Below the pieces are notes generated by a model. It ran no database searches. It was not told the DNA's origin and was given only the letters and a program-made list of their open reading frames with translations. The position numbers were made by a program, and so were the translations under genes. Below, piece by piece: positions 51,509 through 60,855 of a DNA stretch of 64,000 bases (the first letter of the stretch is position 1; each line of letters opens with the position of its first letter). This DNA comes from Lentisphaerota bacterium (GTDB lineage Bacteria; Verrucomicrobiota; Lentisphaeria; Victivallales; Victivallaceae). The stretch is from positions 1-64,000 of the forward strand of contig SUWD01000006.1 of the NCBI GenBank assembly GCA_015061685.1, read 5' to 3'.

Positions 51509-53098
51509 ATGAATCAATTTCCAAACATTTGGGGCGGCGGCCAACTGCTTGCTTTCTCCGGACTTGACGGAGAAACCGACTTCAATAATGCTTTATGTCT
51601 GCAAACCTCCTTTGACGGATTTGCTTTCGCCTTGAAAAATGATACATTCAATGATGCGTTTCTCCGTTATACCGGAAAAATGCCGGACAAAGTGGAATTG
51701 ACCGGAGATTTTTTCCGTTTTTATTCCGGAGATAAAATTTCATCCGGAGCATTTGCCGACAGCTGCAACCTGCTTTTGACCGGAGAATTTGAATTTGATC
51801 CCACTCCGGAATATGAGTACATCTCCGATGGAAATAAGCTGCTCATCGCCGCCAAAGGTTTCCTTAAAAGTGATTTTCTTCACGCCGATCAGGAAAATAT
51901 CATCCGGGAAAGAAGCAAATTTTTGCGGCAGATCAAAGTTTGTCCGGACATTTCAGAAGCTGCTCAAAAAACGGTTGCCAAAGCTCTCTCTCAGCTGAAA
52001 ACTCAAATCTATTCCCCGGAAGGACAGATATCTCATTACTGGAGTACCCCTGACCGCTGGCCGCACAAGCAGATGTGGCTCTGGGATTCGGTTTTTCATG
52101 CCATCGGAGTCCGGCATATCGATCCGGCTCTGGCAAGAGATCTGATTTCAGCGATGTTTGATATCCAGCAGCCTGACGGCATGATCCCGCACAGCGGCAA
52201 TCCATCCGGATTCCATCCCTGCACCCAGCCGCCGGTGCTTACTGTCGGAATGAAATTGATCGATCAGATCTCCCCCTGCCCGGAGTGGATCACCGGCCTT
52301 GCTCCCAAACTGGCAAAATATCTGGAGTGGATCATGGCGAACCGGGATTCCGACGGAGCCGGACTGGTCGAGTGGCAGGTCGGGAAAAATGCCAACTGCC
52401 GCGGCAATGAAAGCGGAATGGATAATTCAAGCCGCTTCGATGGAGCAATCCAGCTTGATGCAGTGGATTTCAACGCCTTTCTCGCCCATGAGTGCGAAAC
52501 GATGGCAGAGTTTCAACCGGAAAGAAAAGATTATTGGCTCGGCCATCATCAGCGGTTATGTAAACTTATCAATGATAGATTGTGGAACGAAGAACTCGGC
52601 ATCTATGTGGATTATGATGTTGCCGGAGAAAAACAGAGCGATATCGCCGCCAGTGCCGGATTCATGCCGCTTTTGTGCGGTGCGGCAACTCCGGAACAAG
52701 CTGAAAGATTGGTCGAACATCTGAAAAACCCGGAAACTTTCGGAAGTGCCTTGCGGATCCCATCTGTCGCAAAAAACAGCCGAGGATACCGCAAAGATAT
52801 GTGGTGCGGCCCGGTTTGGGTCAATATCAACTATCTTATCATCCTCGGACTTGAACGTTACGGTTATTATGACCTCGCCCGGGAAATCTGCCAAGAAACC
52901 ATGCAGGAGATCGAGAAATGGTATCTTGCCAGTGGAACTCTCTTCGAATTTTACGATGATGACAAGATCACTGAACCGGCAAATTTGGATCGAAAAGGCA
53001 AAAGAGCGGCAAATCCGCTGTCACCTTATCACCTTGTCATGCACGACTACGGCTGGACGGCAACTCTCTATCTGGAAATGCTTTACCGCAATCAGTAA
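51509..53098 (+). CDS. GH63-like (alpha/alpha)6 glycoside hydrolase
   Basis: 529 aa, cytoplasmic (no signal peptide). The catalytic barrel has MWLWDSVFHAIG (189-200), IQQPDGMIPHS and ESGMDNSSRFD (Asp305 matches the GH63 general acid in ESGxDNSxR), then GPVWVNINYLI and a final YGWTATLYLEML. The family contains alpha-glucosidases and mannosylglycerate hydrolases. It ends 7 bp into a convergent gene. GGAGA precedes ATG 51509. Confidence 0.8.
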   Translation: MNQFPNIWGGGQLLAFSGLDGETDFNNALCLQTSFDGFAFALKNDTFNDAFLRYTGKMPDKVELTGDFFRFYSGDKISSGAFADSCNLLLTGEFEFDPTPEYEYISDGNKLLIAAKGFLKSDFLHADQENIIRERSKFLRQIKVCPDISEAAQKTVAKALSQLKTQIYSPEGQISHYWSTPDRWPHKQMWLWDSVFHAIGVRHIDPALARDLISAMFDIQQPDGMIPHSGNPSGFHPCTQPPVLTVGMKLIDQISPCPEWITGLAPKLAKYLEWIMANRDSDGAGLVEWQVGKNANCRGNESGMDNSSRFDGAIQLDAVDFNAFLAHECETMAEFQPERKDYWLGHHQRLCKLINDRLWNEELGIYVDYDVAGEKQSDIAASAGFMPLLCGAATPEQAERLVEHLKNPETFGSALRIPSVAKNSRGYRKDMWCGPVWVNINYLIILGLERYGYYDLAREICQETMQEIEKWYLASGTLFEFYDDDKITEPANLDRKGKRAANPLSPYHLVMHDYGWTATLYLEMLYRNQ

Positions 53099-53883
53099 CC
53101 GGCAAGATGCAGCATTGATCCGGCTTCATGGAAGTTGCGTTTCACATGATCCGGATGGTGTGCATCTGCCGAAACGATCACCGGGATCCGGCGGGCATAA
53201 GCTTCCTGCAAAATTGCCGGTGACGGATAAGGTTCTTTGCACTCTTTGAAAAATCCGGCGGTATTCAACTCGATCGCTCCCCCGTTATCCCGGATGATAT
53301 CCAGCACTTCCAATGCCTGACCGAAGTATTTTTCATTATCCACCAGACCGAATTTTTTAGGCAGATCAAGGTGACCGATAAATAAAAATTCCCGACGCCT
53401 TGCCGCACCGGATAATTTTCTCCAATACTCCCGGCAGATCCCGTCCTTTTCCTCCTCACTCAATCCGATCCAGTCATCAATGGAATAATCTATCGGAAAT
53501 TTGCCGGAATAGTGAACCGAACCAATCAGATAATCCAGAGGATACTGCTGCAAACGGGATAATACCTGATCGATATTCTCAAAGAAAAAATCCACCTCCA
53601 AACCGGTGAGCAGCGTAAAGTTATCATCTTCCAGCTCATCTTTGAGCTTTTGCATATTTTCCACATAGAGATCCAATTTAGACAGATCCATGCTCCATGA
53701 TTCTGAATCAAATCCTTCCCCCGGCGGTTCCACCCAGTGATCGGACATGCCGAAAACCTTTATTCCCGCCTCTTTCGCAGTACGGCACATAACGTCAAGA
53801 TCCCCTGCCCCATCACTCCAATTGCTGTGATTGTGCAAAGAATAATTCTCGTAATTTCCGGAAAAACACAACTTCATATCCAT
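53092..53883 (-). CDS. PHP-domain phosphoesterase (histidinol-phosphatase-like)
   Basis: 263 aa with the PHP metal motifs LHNHSNWSDG (HxH), FGMSDHW, GLEVDFFFEN, LIGSVHYSG, GHLDLPKK and VSADAHHPD in order, matching HisJ-type histidinol phosphatases. Whether the substrate is histidinol phosphate or another phosphate ester is not certain, because no other his gene is close. It overlaps the GH63-like gene by 7 bp, tail to tail. Confidence 0.82.
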   Translation of the reverse strand: MDMKLCFSGNYENYSLHNHSNWSDGAGDLDVMCRTAKEAGIKVFGMSDHWVEPPGEGFDSESWSMDLSKLDLYVENMQKLKDELEDDNFTLLTGLEVDFFFENIDQVLSRLQQYPLDYLIGSVHYSGKFPIDYSIDDWIGLSEEEKDGICREYWRKLSGAARRREFLFIGHLDLPKKFGLVDNEKYFGQALEVLDIIRDNGGAIELNTAGFFKECKEPYPSPAILQEAYARRIPVIVSADAHHPDHVKRNFHEAGSMLHLAGY

Positions 53884-53975
53884 ATTCTCTCCATGCGACT
53901 TTTTATAAGATATAACCGGAAAGAGAAAAAATCAACCTTTGGCTTTTTGTAAAAAACAGAACTTCGGTCATTTTT

Positions 53976-54019
53976 ATAAAAAAAATCAAAGCACCCTCCA
54001 CAAACAAGAGAGTGCTTTG
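53976..54019 (-). terminator. Rho-independent terminator of the PfkB-kinase gene
   Basis: On the minus strand CAAAGCACTCTC pairs with GAGGGTGCTTTG (plus positions 54019-54008 and 53998-53987), followed by a T tract. It lies 22 bp after the kinase stop. Confidence 0.85.
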
Positions 54020-54041
54020 ACGGCAAATCAACTGAAAAAAT

Positions 54042-55121
54042 TCAGCGTTTGACCCGGGCATTACCGTTCCAGATGCTCCAGACCTGCTCTTCATCAGCCG
54101 GCTGTGCATAGTCGGTAAGGTGAGTAGTGGCAAGAGCTCCGGTCGCCCAGCCGAACTGGGTCCATTTTTCCGGTTCCCAGCCGCGGAGGATGCTGTAAAG
54201 GAAACCGCCGACGAATCCATCGCCGCCGCCGATACGGTCAAGCACATGGATCTCACGGGGTTCAACGACCTGCCAGACACCGTCAACGTTGGTAATGGCA
54301 CCCCACAAGTGAGCGTTGGTATTGATAACCTGCCGCAGAGTGGTGGCAAAAGCAACGGCATTGGGATAAGCGGCTTTGACTCTTTCGACCATCTCTTTGA
54401 AATTGTCGATCTTTTCAGCAATTCCTTTACCGCCGGCTTCCGGTCCTTTGATTTTCAAACAGAGCTGGAAGTCCTCCTCGTTACCGATGAGAATATCGGA
54501 AAGAGAAGCAATCTCGGCAAAAATTGCACTCAATTCTTCCTCACGGCCTTTCCAGAAAGAGGCACGGTAGTTGAGGTCAAAACTGATTTTGGTTCCATAT
54601 TTTTTCGCAGTACGGGCCAATTCCAGACAGAACTGACTGGTATCCTGACTCATGGCGGCGATCAAACCGGAAAGGTGAACGATCTGTACGCCTTCCTGTC
54701 CGAAAATACGCTCAAGATCGAAATATTTGACATTGAGCAGACGGCCGACTTCTCCGGCACGGTCATTCTGAACGCGGGGACCGCGGCTGCCGTATCCGCT
54801 GTCGGCAAGGTTGAACTGGTGACGGTATCCCCAGGGACCGCCCTGCTCGATTTCCGGACCTTCATAATCCATGTGGCGGCCGGCAAGGTTGTCTTTGATC
54901 ATACGGGCGACCGGGCTGTCTTTGACGAAAGCGGTAAGGACTTTCACCGGCAGACCGAGGAAAGAAGCAATACTCGCCACGTTGGTTTCCGCACTGGTTA
55001 CCTGCATCTGAAAAGTATCGCTGCAGTGAAAAGGCTGACCATTGACCGGGGTCAGACGGACACCCATACTGGTCGGTACCAGCAGAGCGTAAGCGGCATC
55101 TTTTTTAAGTTCCAAAGCCAT
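54042..55121 (-). CDS. PfkB-family carbohydrate kinase
   Basis: 359 aa. The ribokinase fold is recognised by FDLNYRASFWKGREEE (sugar-binding strand) and the C-terminal GGGDGFVGGFLYSILRGW, where the Asp is the catalytic base. The sequence resembles 2-keto-3-deoxygluconate kinase-type members, which would fit degradation of acid sugars, but the substrate is not proven. GAGGAAC gives a good spacing to ATG 55121, so the start six codons upstream is less likely. It is single and ends in a clear terminator. Confidence 0.82.
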   Translation of the reverse strand: MALELKKDAAYALLVPTSMGVRLTPVNGQPFHCSDTFQMQVTSAETNVASIASFLGLPVKVLTAFVKDSPVARMIKDNLAGRHMDYEGPEIEQGGPWGYRHQFNLADSGYGSRGPRVQNDRAGEVGRLLNVKYFDLERIFGQEGVQIVHLSGLIAAMSQDTSQFCLELARTAKKYGTKISFDLNYRASFWKGREEELSAIFAEIASLSDILIGNEEDFQLCLKIKGPEAGGKGIAEKIDNFKEMVERVKAAYPNAVAFATTLRQVINTNAHLWGAITNVDGVWQVVEPREIHVLDRIGGGDGFVGGFLYSILRGWEPEKWTQFGWATGALATTHLTDYAQPADEEQVWSIWNGNARVKR

Positions 55122-55246
55122 TTTTTTGTTCCTCATGTTTAAGGTTGAAGTTTATAAGGCATCATACACTTTGATAATATAACACACAAAGATGGAAAAA
55201 CAAACATTCTGACAAAAAAAGTGCTAATTTACATGCACTTGTCATA

Positions 55247-56404
55247 TCAATTTCCCGGCAGCATCCGCACCCGGCGTCTGCCATCCGGAAATTTTACCTG
55301 AAATACCGTCCCCCTGCCCTCGGCGGAAACCACCCCGAATTCAGCTCCGTGTTCCCGGCAGACTCTTTCAATGATCATCGTACCGATACCGTTGCCGCCT
55401 GCCTTGCCGGTCTTGAAAGGAATAAACATCTCACGCAGATCTTCCGGCGACATCCCCCTGCCGGAATCGGAAAATTCCAGCACCCGGAATTCCGGAGTAC
55501 TGTATCCGTAAATATCCAGAGAACCACCGTTATTCATCGCTTGGACCGCATTGCGGATAATGTTGTAAAAAGCCTGTTTCAACTGCTCCGGATCTCCATT
55601 TACCGGCGGCATGGCATCCGACCACTGGCATTTGACGGAAACTTTCCTCGCTTCGATCTCCGGCCGCATGAAATTCAGTACTTCGACCACCGTATCCTGC
55701 AGATCCACGCTGGCAAAAACGCCCTTCCCCGGACGGATGGCGGTCAGAAAGGAGCGGATAATGCTCTCCAGACGTTTGACCTCATTGCCGCACCGGCGGA
55801 GCATTTTTACGGCATCTTCTCCGGAAACTGCCTCCTCCGGGTCAGTAAAACTGCGTTCCAAAATCTGCAGATTCATTGAAAGACAGTTGAGCGGATTGCC
55901 GATCTCATGGGCAACTCCGGCGGCAAGCTGGGAAACCGCCTTGACCGTCTCCTTTTCCAAATCACTGGTCGCCCTGCGGCGGCTCTCGGTAACATCACGC
56001 AAAATCACCGTGGCTGAATCAGATTCCCCTCCCATCGGAGTCAGATAAAATTGCAGGAAACGCGGTTCAGGATAGAGTATCTGCAACTCCTGCCGGACGA
56101 CCCGGCTCCAATTCTCCTCCCCCTCCGGCAGGATCTGCTGCCAGTTGATATCCGGCAGCAGACGGCTCAAGCGCAAATTGGAGATATTGTCCGGCAAAGC
56201 GAGCAATTCTTTGGCCGCCCGGTTGAAGTAACGCAGACGCAACTCTTTGTCTATTACCAGAATACCGTCTTCAACAGCATTGAATACCGTCTCAAAAAAT
56301 CCCCGTTCTTTCATCAGCAGAGCCAGTCCAGCCTGACGGCTGCCGGCATCAAGTGATTCAAAGCGGGCACTGAAGCGGTCAAAAAAATTTTTTCTTCCGG
56401 ACAT
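55247..56404 (-). CDS. NtrB-like histidine kinase with PAS domain
   Basis: 385 aa, soluble. A PAS domain (about 38-140: FNAVEDGILVIDKELRLRYFN) is followed by a dimerisation/phosphoacceptor helix with VAHEIGNPL (His166), the N-box NIIRNAVQAM and glycine boxes FSDSGRGMS and GNGIGTMI. No response-regulator gene is next to it, so it is an orphan kinase here. No transmembrane helix is seen. Confidence 0.92.
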   Translation of the reverse strand: MSGRKNFFDRFSARFESLDAGSRQAGLALLMKERGFFETVFNAVEDGILVIDKELRLRYFNRAAKELLALPDNISNLRLSRLLPDINWQQILPEGEENWSRVVRQELQILYPEPRFLQFYLTPMGGESDSATVILRDVTESRRRATSDLEKETVKAVSQLAAGVAHEIGNPLNCLSMNLQILERSFTDPEEAVSGEDAVKMLRRCGNEVKRLESIIRSFLTAIRPGKGVFASVDLQDTVVEVLNFMRPEIEARKVSVKCQWSDAMPPVNGDPEQLKQAFYNIIRNAVQAMNNGGSLDIYGYSTPEFRVLEFSDSGRGMSPEDLREMFIPFKTGKAGGNGIGTMIIERVCREHGAEFGVVSAEGRGTVFQVKFPDGRRRVRMLPGN

Positions 56405-56405
56405 T

Positions 56406-56433
56406 TTACAACCCTTGGTTTTGGTGCTATATT
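56406..56433 (+). promoter_or_regulatory. Putative sigma-70 promoter for the FmdB-rsmA genes
   Basis: TTACAA at 56406-56411, 16-bp spacer ending in GC, TATATT at 56428-56433. It lies about 70 bp before ATG 56501, in the gap with the divergent kinase gene. Confidence 0.45.
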
Positions 56434-56500
56434 ATATGTACAACTGATAATATAACGTTTGCTTCAATAAAAATCAACTTTTTGCCGGAGGATTTGCCGT

Positions 56501-56734
56501 ATGCCGATATTCCGTTACCACTGCAGTAAATGCGATGCGGAGTTTGAATTGCTCCTGTCCCGTTTCGATTCACCGGCCGAGTGTCCGTCGTGCGGAGACC
56601 CGGAACCGGAAAAATTGCCGAGTCTGATCGGTTCGATCTCCTCATCTGCCGGTAAAAACGGTTGTGCCATGCAAGAACAATGTGCAAGTGCCGGACACTG
56701 CTGCTCCGGAACTTGCCAATGCCATAAACACTGA
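56501..56734 (+). CDS. FmdB-type zinc-ribbon protein
   Basis: 77 aa. The opening MPIFRYHCSKCDAEFELL and CPSCGDPEPEKL form the two CxxC knuckles of the FmdB/CxxC_CxxC_SSSS family. A Cys-rich tail (CAMQEQCASAGHCCSGTCQCHKH) follows. Function is not defined for the family. It ends 4 bp before the rsmA start. Confidence 0.85.
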   Translation: MPIFRYHCSKCDAEFELLLSRFDSPAECPSCGDPEPEKLPSLIGSISSSAGKNGCAMQEQCASAGHCCSGTCQCHKH

Positions 56735-56738
56735 TATT

Positions 56739-57593
56739 ATGAATAAAAAAGAACTTATCGATGCGTTGGATTCACTGGGAATGCGTCCGGGACGCGGTTT
56801 GGGTCAGAACTTCCTTTTGGACGGAAACCTGCTGGATTGGATCGTCCGTAACTGCGGTGCGGCAAAAAACGATGAAGTTTTGGAAGTAGGCCCCGGATTC
56901 GGAGCCCTTACCGAAAAGATGGTCGCCGCCGGTTTCAAGGTCACCGCCATTGAATTCGATCACCGTCTGGCAGAATATCTGCGGAAAAAATTTGCCGGTA
57001 AAGAAAACTTCAAACTTATTGAAGCCGATGCCTGCAAAGTTGATTACGATGAATTGTTCCCGCAGGGGATAACTTACCATTCGGTTGCCAATCTGCCTTA
57101 TGCGATAAGTTCAGTTTTCATTGCCAAATTGCTGGAAACCGCAAATCAGCCGGTCAACATGTTTTTCATGCTGCAAAAGGAGATGGGCGAAAGACTCGCC
57201 GCCAAACCCGGCACCAAAGCGTATGGAGCTTTGTCCGTCCGTACCCAGCTGCACTACACTGTTGCCGTGGATAAAATCGTTCCGCCGCAGGTATTCTGCC
57301 CGCCGCCGGAAGTTGATTCAGCACTGGTCTCATTTCACAAAAATCAGAATTCCGCTCTTTCTCCGGAAGTTGAAAAACTTTTCACTTCCCTCGTCCGTAA
57401 TCTTTTCAACCAGCGGCGTAAGCAAATGGGTAAAGTCCTCGGTCAGATCATCGGTGACCGGCAGAAAGCTGATGAAACTCTGCAGAAACATGGTTTCACC
57501 CCGGATATCCGTCCGGATAAACTTGCGGTGACCGACTTTGTCAATATCGCCCGGACTCTTTTTGACGCAGGAATTACCAACATCCGGGGATAA
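56739..57593 (+). CDS. rsmA: 16S rRNA (adenine(1518)-N6/adenine(1519)-N6)-dimethyltransferase
   Basis: 284 aa KsgA/RsmA with GLGQNFLLDGNLLDWIV, VLEVGPGFGALTEKM (SAM binding), VANLPYAISSVFIAKLL (the NLPY active-site motif) and FNQRRKQMGKVL. It dimethylates two adenines of 16S rRNA helix 45. ATG 56739 is chosen over an in-frame start inside the FmdB gene. Confidence 0.95.
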   Translation: MNKKELIDALDSLGMRPGRGLGQNFLLDGNLLDWIVRNCGAAKNDEVLEVGPGFGALTEKMVAAGFKVTAIEFDHRLAEYLRKKFAGKENFKLIEADACKVDYDELFPQGITYHSVANLPYAISSVFIAKLLETANQPVNMFFMLQKEMGERLAAKPGTKAYGALSVRTQLHYTVAVDKIVPPQVFCPPPEVDSALVSFHKNQNSALSPEVEKLFTSLVRNLFNQRRKQMGKVLGQIIGDRQKADETLQKHGFTPDIRPDKLAVTDFVNIARTLFDAGITNIRG

Positions 57594-57599
57594 TGCACC

Positions 57600-58661
57600 A
57601 TGGGATTCGCCTGGAAACTTATAACCAGAGAACTGACTGCGATTCTGGAAGATGAGATCGCCATCGGCAATGAGTGTGCCTGTCAGCTCCGTATCGCTCA
57701 CAAGGGGGAAACGGTAGTTGATATTGCCGTCGGCAATTCCGGTACTTACGGAAGCGGAGAAAAAATCGACAGTGACAGCCTCTTTCCGCTCTTTTCTGCC
57801 GGTAAAGCTTTTCTTACCGCTCTTACCTGGAAATTGCAGGAAAAAGGCGTCATATCCTACGACACAAAAATATCTTCGCTGTGGCAGGAATTCAACACCA
57901 CGGATAAAAAAGATATCACCGTGGAACATTTGCTCTCCCACCGTGCCGGAATGTATCTTTTGCCCTCCGGAAACCCGGATCTGACCGACTGGGACGGGAT
58001 GTGCCGGAAAATCGCCGCCATGCCGTCCCGTCATCTCCCCGGAGCAAAATGCCATTATCACCCTCTTACTTTTGCCTGGCTGCTGGGACACACATTGGAA
58101 CTGGCTGCCCAAACACCGCTGCCGCAACTGCTAAAAGAAGAAGTGATTTATCCGCTCGGTCTGGAAAATGATATATTTTTCGGCATAGATGCCGTAACTG
58201 CCAAACGTCTTGTCCCGGTGGATGATCTTCTTATGCCGCAAAAACCGGCATGGGAAGCCGTTTTGATGAATGATCCGGCGGTACAACGCTGCTGTATTCC
58301 CTCCTTTGGCGGCATCGGCAATGCAAAAGGCCTGGTCAATTTTTACCGTCAGCTGCGGGGAAAACTGGTCAGCAATGAGACCTTTGACTACGCAACAAGC
58401 AAACTTTTCCGTTCACCGGATGATCCGTTGAAAGTCAATGAATGGAGTAAATTCGCTTTGGGACTTATCCTGCCGGGATTCCCGGAACACCCCCGGATGT
58501 TTTGCGGACACAGCGGAGCCGCCGGGACTGAAGCATTTTACATGCCGGATTACGACATCGCTTTTGCGTTTGTCAAAAACCGCCTCAATCCGGCTCACCC
58601 CATTCATCCGGTACGCAACCGCATTTCCCAACTGCTGCAGATCCCGGAAAGAGTCTGGTAA
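57600..58661 (+). CDS. Beta-lactamase-fold serine hydrolase (class C/esterase-like)
   Basis: 353 aa with LFSAGKAF (Ser66-x-x-Lys69 nucleophile), a Tyr in CHYHPLTFAW (Y153) in place of the YxN motif and a C-terminal HSGAAG (HxG) motif. These are hallmarks of the PF00144 family, which includes esterases and peptidases as well as class C beta-lactamases. No signal peptide is present, so it is cytoplasmic. It starts 6 bp after rsmA. The physiological substrate is unknown. Confidence 0.82.
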   Translation: MGFAWKLITRELTAILEDEIAIGNECACQLRIAHKGETVVDIAVGNSGTYGSGEKIDSDSLFPLFSAGKAFLTALTWKLQEKGVISYDTKISSLWQEFNTTDKKDITVEHLLSHRAGMYLLPSGNPDLTDWDGMCRKIAAMPSRHLPGAKCHYHPLTFAWLLGHTLELAAQTPLPQLLKEEVIYPLGLENDIFFGIDAVTAKRLVPVDDLLMPQKPAWEAVLMNDPAVQRCCIPSFGGIGNAKGLVNFYRQLRGKLVSNETFDYATSKLFRSPDDPLKVNEWSKFALGLILPGFPEHPRMFCGHSGAAGTEAFYMPDYDIAFAFVKNRLNPAHPIHPVRNRISQLLQIPERVW

Positions 58662-58666
58662 TCAAT

Positions 58667-59554
58667 TCAGAACAATGACGGGAATATCTGACGGTAACGT
58701 TTGACCAGATCAGATATGGATATGCCGCAGCCGAAAATTTCTGCTTCGGTCTGCAAAGTCTCCAGCACCGGAGCATTATTCAAAAGATCCCAAGCCATTT
58801 TCTGCCAGTCGATCATTCCCATTCCCGGCGGCAAATGCTGATCATCTGTCCCATTATTGTCGTGCAGATGGCATGTCACCATCCGGGGAGCCATTTTTTC
58901 AAACGCATGGTTCTCAAATCCGATATTTCCCTGCCAGACCTGATTGACCAGATAATCGCTGTAAACACCCTTTCTCTCTGCATCACGCATCATATTGGCA
59001 TGACCGCAGTCAAAACAGCATCCCAGATAAGAGTTATTGAAATAATTGACATAATACATCACTTCATCCGGGGTATTGGATCTTTCAAAAGCATTTTCAA
59101 CCGCAATGAATACGCCATTCTTTTCTGCGACCGGAAGCAATTCTGTCAGAGATTCAATGACCAGCGGCCGGATAACTTCATTCGGAGTGTGATCGACCAC
59201 GCTGTTGTATGCTCCGACGTGCATGGTGTAGGTACGGCATCCCAATTCGGCGGCATAGGTGATCGCTTTGGAGTGTTCCTCGATTATTGCTTTACGTCTG
59301 GCACGGCACATACAGCCAAGATCATAACACTCCCCGTAAGGTGCGTGCATATCATTAAATCTTACTTTCCCTCTGGCAGCAAAAGTAACCGTCCGGAAAA
59401 ACTCCGGTTCCCGGAGCAGACGGGTCATCCACGGATTGGTAAAAACAAGATTATCCGCCCCGTTATCATGAAATTCAGCAAAGGCACTTGCCAGCAGACG
59501 GTCGGGAAAATCACCCCAATCACAAAAAAAACTCAATCTGATTTTATCTTTCAT
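58667..59554 (-). CDS. Xylose-isomerase-like TIM-barrel protein (sugar phosphate isomerase/epimerase family)
   Basis: 295 aa of the AP_endonuc_2-type barrel. It carries a Glu in GVFIAVENAFE, a His in YLGCCFDCGHANM, and MVTCHLHDNNGTDDQHLPPGMGMIDW, in which metal His and Asp residues are placed as in family members such as inosose isomerase or hydroxypyruvate isomerase. It overlaps the next gene by 4 bp and probably shares its transcript. The substrate is unknown. Confidence 0.8.
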   Translation of the reverse strand: MKDKIRLSFFCDWGDFPDRLLASAFAEFHDNGADNLVFTNPWMTRLLREPEFFRTVTFAARGKVRFNDMHAPYGECYDLGCMCRARRKAIIEEHSKAITYAAELGCRTYTMHVGAYNSVVDHTPNEVIRPLVIESLTELLPVAEKNGVFIAVENAFERSNTPDEVMYYVNYFNNSYLGCCFDCGHANMMRDAERKGVYSDYLVNQVWQGNIGFENHAFEKMAPRMVTCHLHDNNGTDDQHLPPGMGMIDWQKMAWDLLNNAPVLETLQTEAEIFGCGISISDLVKRYRQIFPSLF

Positions 59555-60453
59555 TCTTCTTTTCCATCTTTTATCAATGCTTTGAATTGCGAAGAATCAC
59601 ACCCCCACAACATTTTAGCCATTTCGATCAAAGCCCCGCCGCCGACACCGCATTGGCGTAAAACTGACATAAACTTTTCCCTGCCCTCCTCCGGAGCGGT
59701 CTCATCCCCGGAAAAACGCCGCAGTAAAAACGGATCACGCATCCACGGACGGGCGATCATAACTCCGGCACAGCCGGTTGTTTCCACCAGAGCTTGTGCC
59801 TCAACGACCGAAGAAATATCCCCATTGGCGATCAGAGGAGTCCTGCCGCACAACCGAACTGCTTCAGCGATTCTCTCTTCCCGGTATTTCTTTGCCGCAG
59901 AATCGTAAGCTTCAGTGACAGTACGGTAGTGAAAGAAAATTTTGGCAATTTTTCCGCTCTGCGAAATTGCAGGCAGAATTTTCCGCATATCCTCCGGATC
60001 AGCAAAACCGCTGCGTAACTTCACTGAAACCTTACCCTCCGGCAGCAGCGAAGCGGTTTTTATGCACAAATCAACTGCCGCAGCCGGATCTTTCAGCAAT
60101 CCGCCGCCGGCATGATGTTTTACCACCCGCTGACTCGGACACCCGAGATTGAGATTGATCCCGGAAATCCGCGGATCATCAAGCAGAATTCTGCCGCATT
60201 GTGCCAGCAATTCCGGATCGCTGCCCATCAACTGCACGATCAGAGGTATCCCGCTTTGCAGATAGGAGGAGATTTTATGAAAAAGCTTTCTTTTCCCCGG
60301 CACCACATCCGTCAAACGGATAAAAGGCGTCATCCAGCGGGAAGTCAACCGCAGCTTTTGAACTGCCAATGCAAATTCATCACTGCCAACGCCCTCCATC
60401 GGTCCGGGCCAAACCTCAAATCCAACCATAACAATATATCCTTGCTTCTTCAT
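59551..60453 (-). CDS. tRNA-dihydrouridine synthase family protein
   Basis: 300 aa flavoprotein of the Dus family: VWPGPMEGVGSDEF (start of barrel), VQLMGSDPELLAQC, INLNLGCPSQRVVKHHAGGGLLKDP (the active-site Cys in NLGCPS), KLRSGF, HYRTVTEAYDSAAKY and IANGDISSV. It reduces a uridine in tRNA with FMN and NADPH. The end overlaps the start of the isomerase gene (ATGA). Confidence 0.88.
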   Translation of the reverse strand: MKKQGYIVMVGFEVWPGPMEGVGSDEFALAVQKLRLTSRWMTPFIRLTDVVPGKRKLFHKISSYLQSGIPLIVQLMGSDPELLAQCGRILLDDPRISGINLNLGCPSQRVVKHHAGGGLLKDPAAAVDLCIKTASLLPEGKVSVKLRSGFADPEDMRKILPAISQSGKIAKIFFHYRTVTEAYDSAAKKYREERIAEAVRLCGRTPLIANGDISSVVEAQALVETTGCAGVMIARPWMRDPFLLRRFSGDETAPEEGREKFMSVLRQCGVGGGALIEMAKMLWGCDSSQFKALIKDGKEE

Positions 60454-60492
60454 AATATAGCACCATTTCGGAACATTTACCAGTTCGGAAAC

Positions 60493-60520
60493 TTGAATTT
60501 TTCATACCATGTGCTATATT
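60493..60520 (+). promoter_or_regulatory. Putative sigma-70 promoter of the CBM48-type gene
   Basis: TTGAAT at 60493-60498, 16-bp spacer ending in GC, TATATT at 60515-60520, about 40 bp before ATG 60562. Confidence 0.55.
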
Positions 60521-60561
60521 AATAAAAGTAACATGATAAACACCTTCCGGAGGAGTGCAGT

Positions 60562-60849
60562 ATGACAGAGTTAAAAAAAGAGAAAGATATCATCACGGTC
60601 TGCTTTTCTTATTCTGCTGCTCCGGGACACAAAGTCTGCCTTGCCGGGGTTTTCAACGACTGGGATCCGGAACGCAATCTGATGGAGTATTCCACTGAAA
60701 AAGGTGTTTACTCTTGTACCGTCCAGCTTTCCCCCGGCGTCTATGAATACAAACTTATCGTTGATGGCGAATGGCTTCTGGATGAGGGAAATCCCAATTT
60801 CGTATCCAACGACTTCGGCACGCTCAACAGCATCGTTACAGTGAAATAA
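60562..60849 (+). CDS. Stand-alone CBM48/AMPK-type glycogen-binding domain protein
   Basis: 95 aa. KVCLAGVFNDWDPERNLMEY and GVYEYKLIVDGEWLLDEGNPNFVSNDFG match the glycogen-binding module of AMPK beta subunits and branching enzymes. Nothing else is attached, so it is a single binding domain. It might target a partner to glycogen. GGAGG lies before ATG 60562. Confidence 0.88.
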   Translation: MTELKKEKDIITVCFSYSAAPGHKVCLAGVFNDWDPERNLMEYSTEKGVYSCTVQLSPGVYEYKLIVDGEWLLDEGNPNFVSNDFGTLNSIVTVK

Positions 60850-60855
60850 CCGGTT

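Noticed and set aside
53903..54421. Minus-strand open frame at the end of the PfkB-kinase gene
   Set aside because: It overlaps the kinase in another frame and spans its terminator; the composition is not protein-like.
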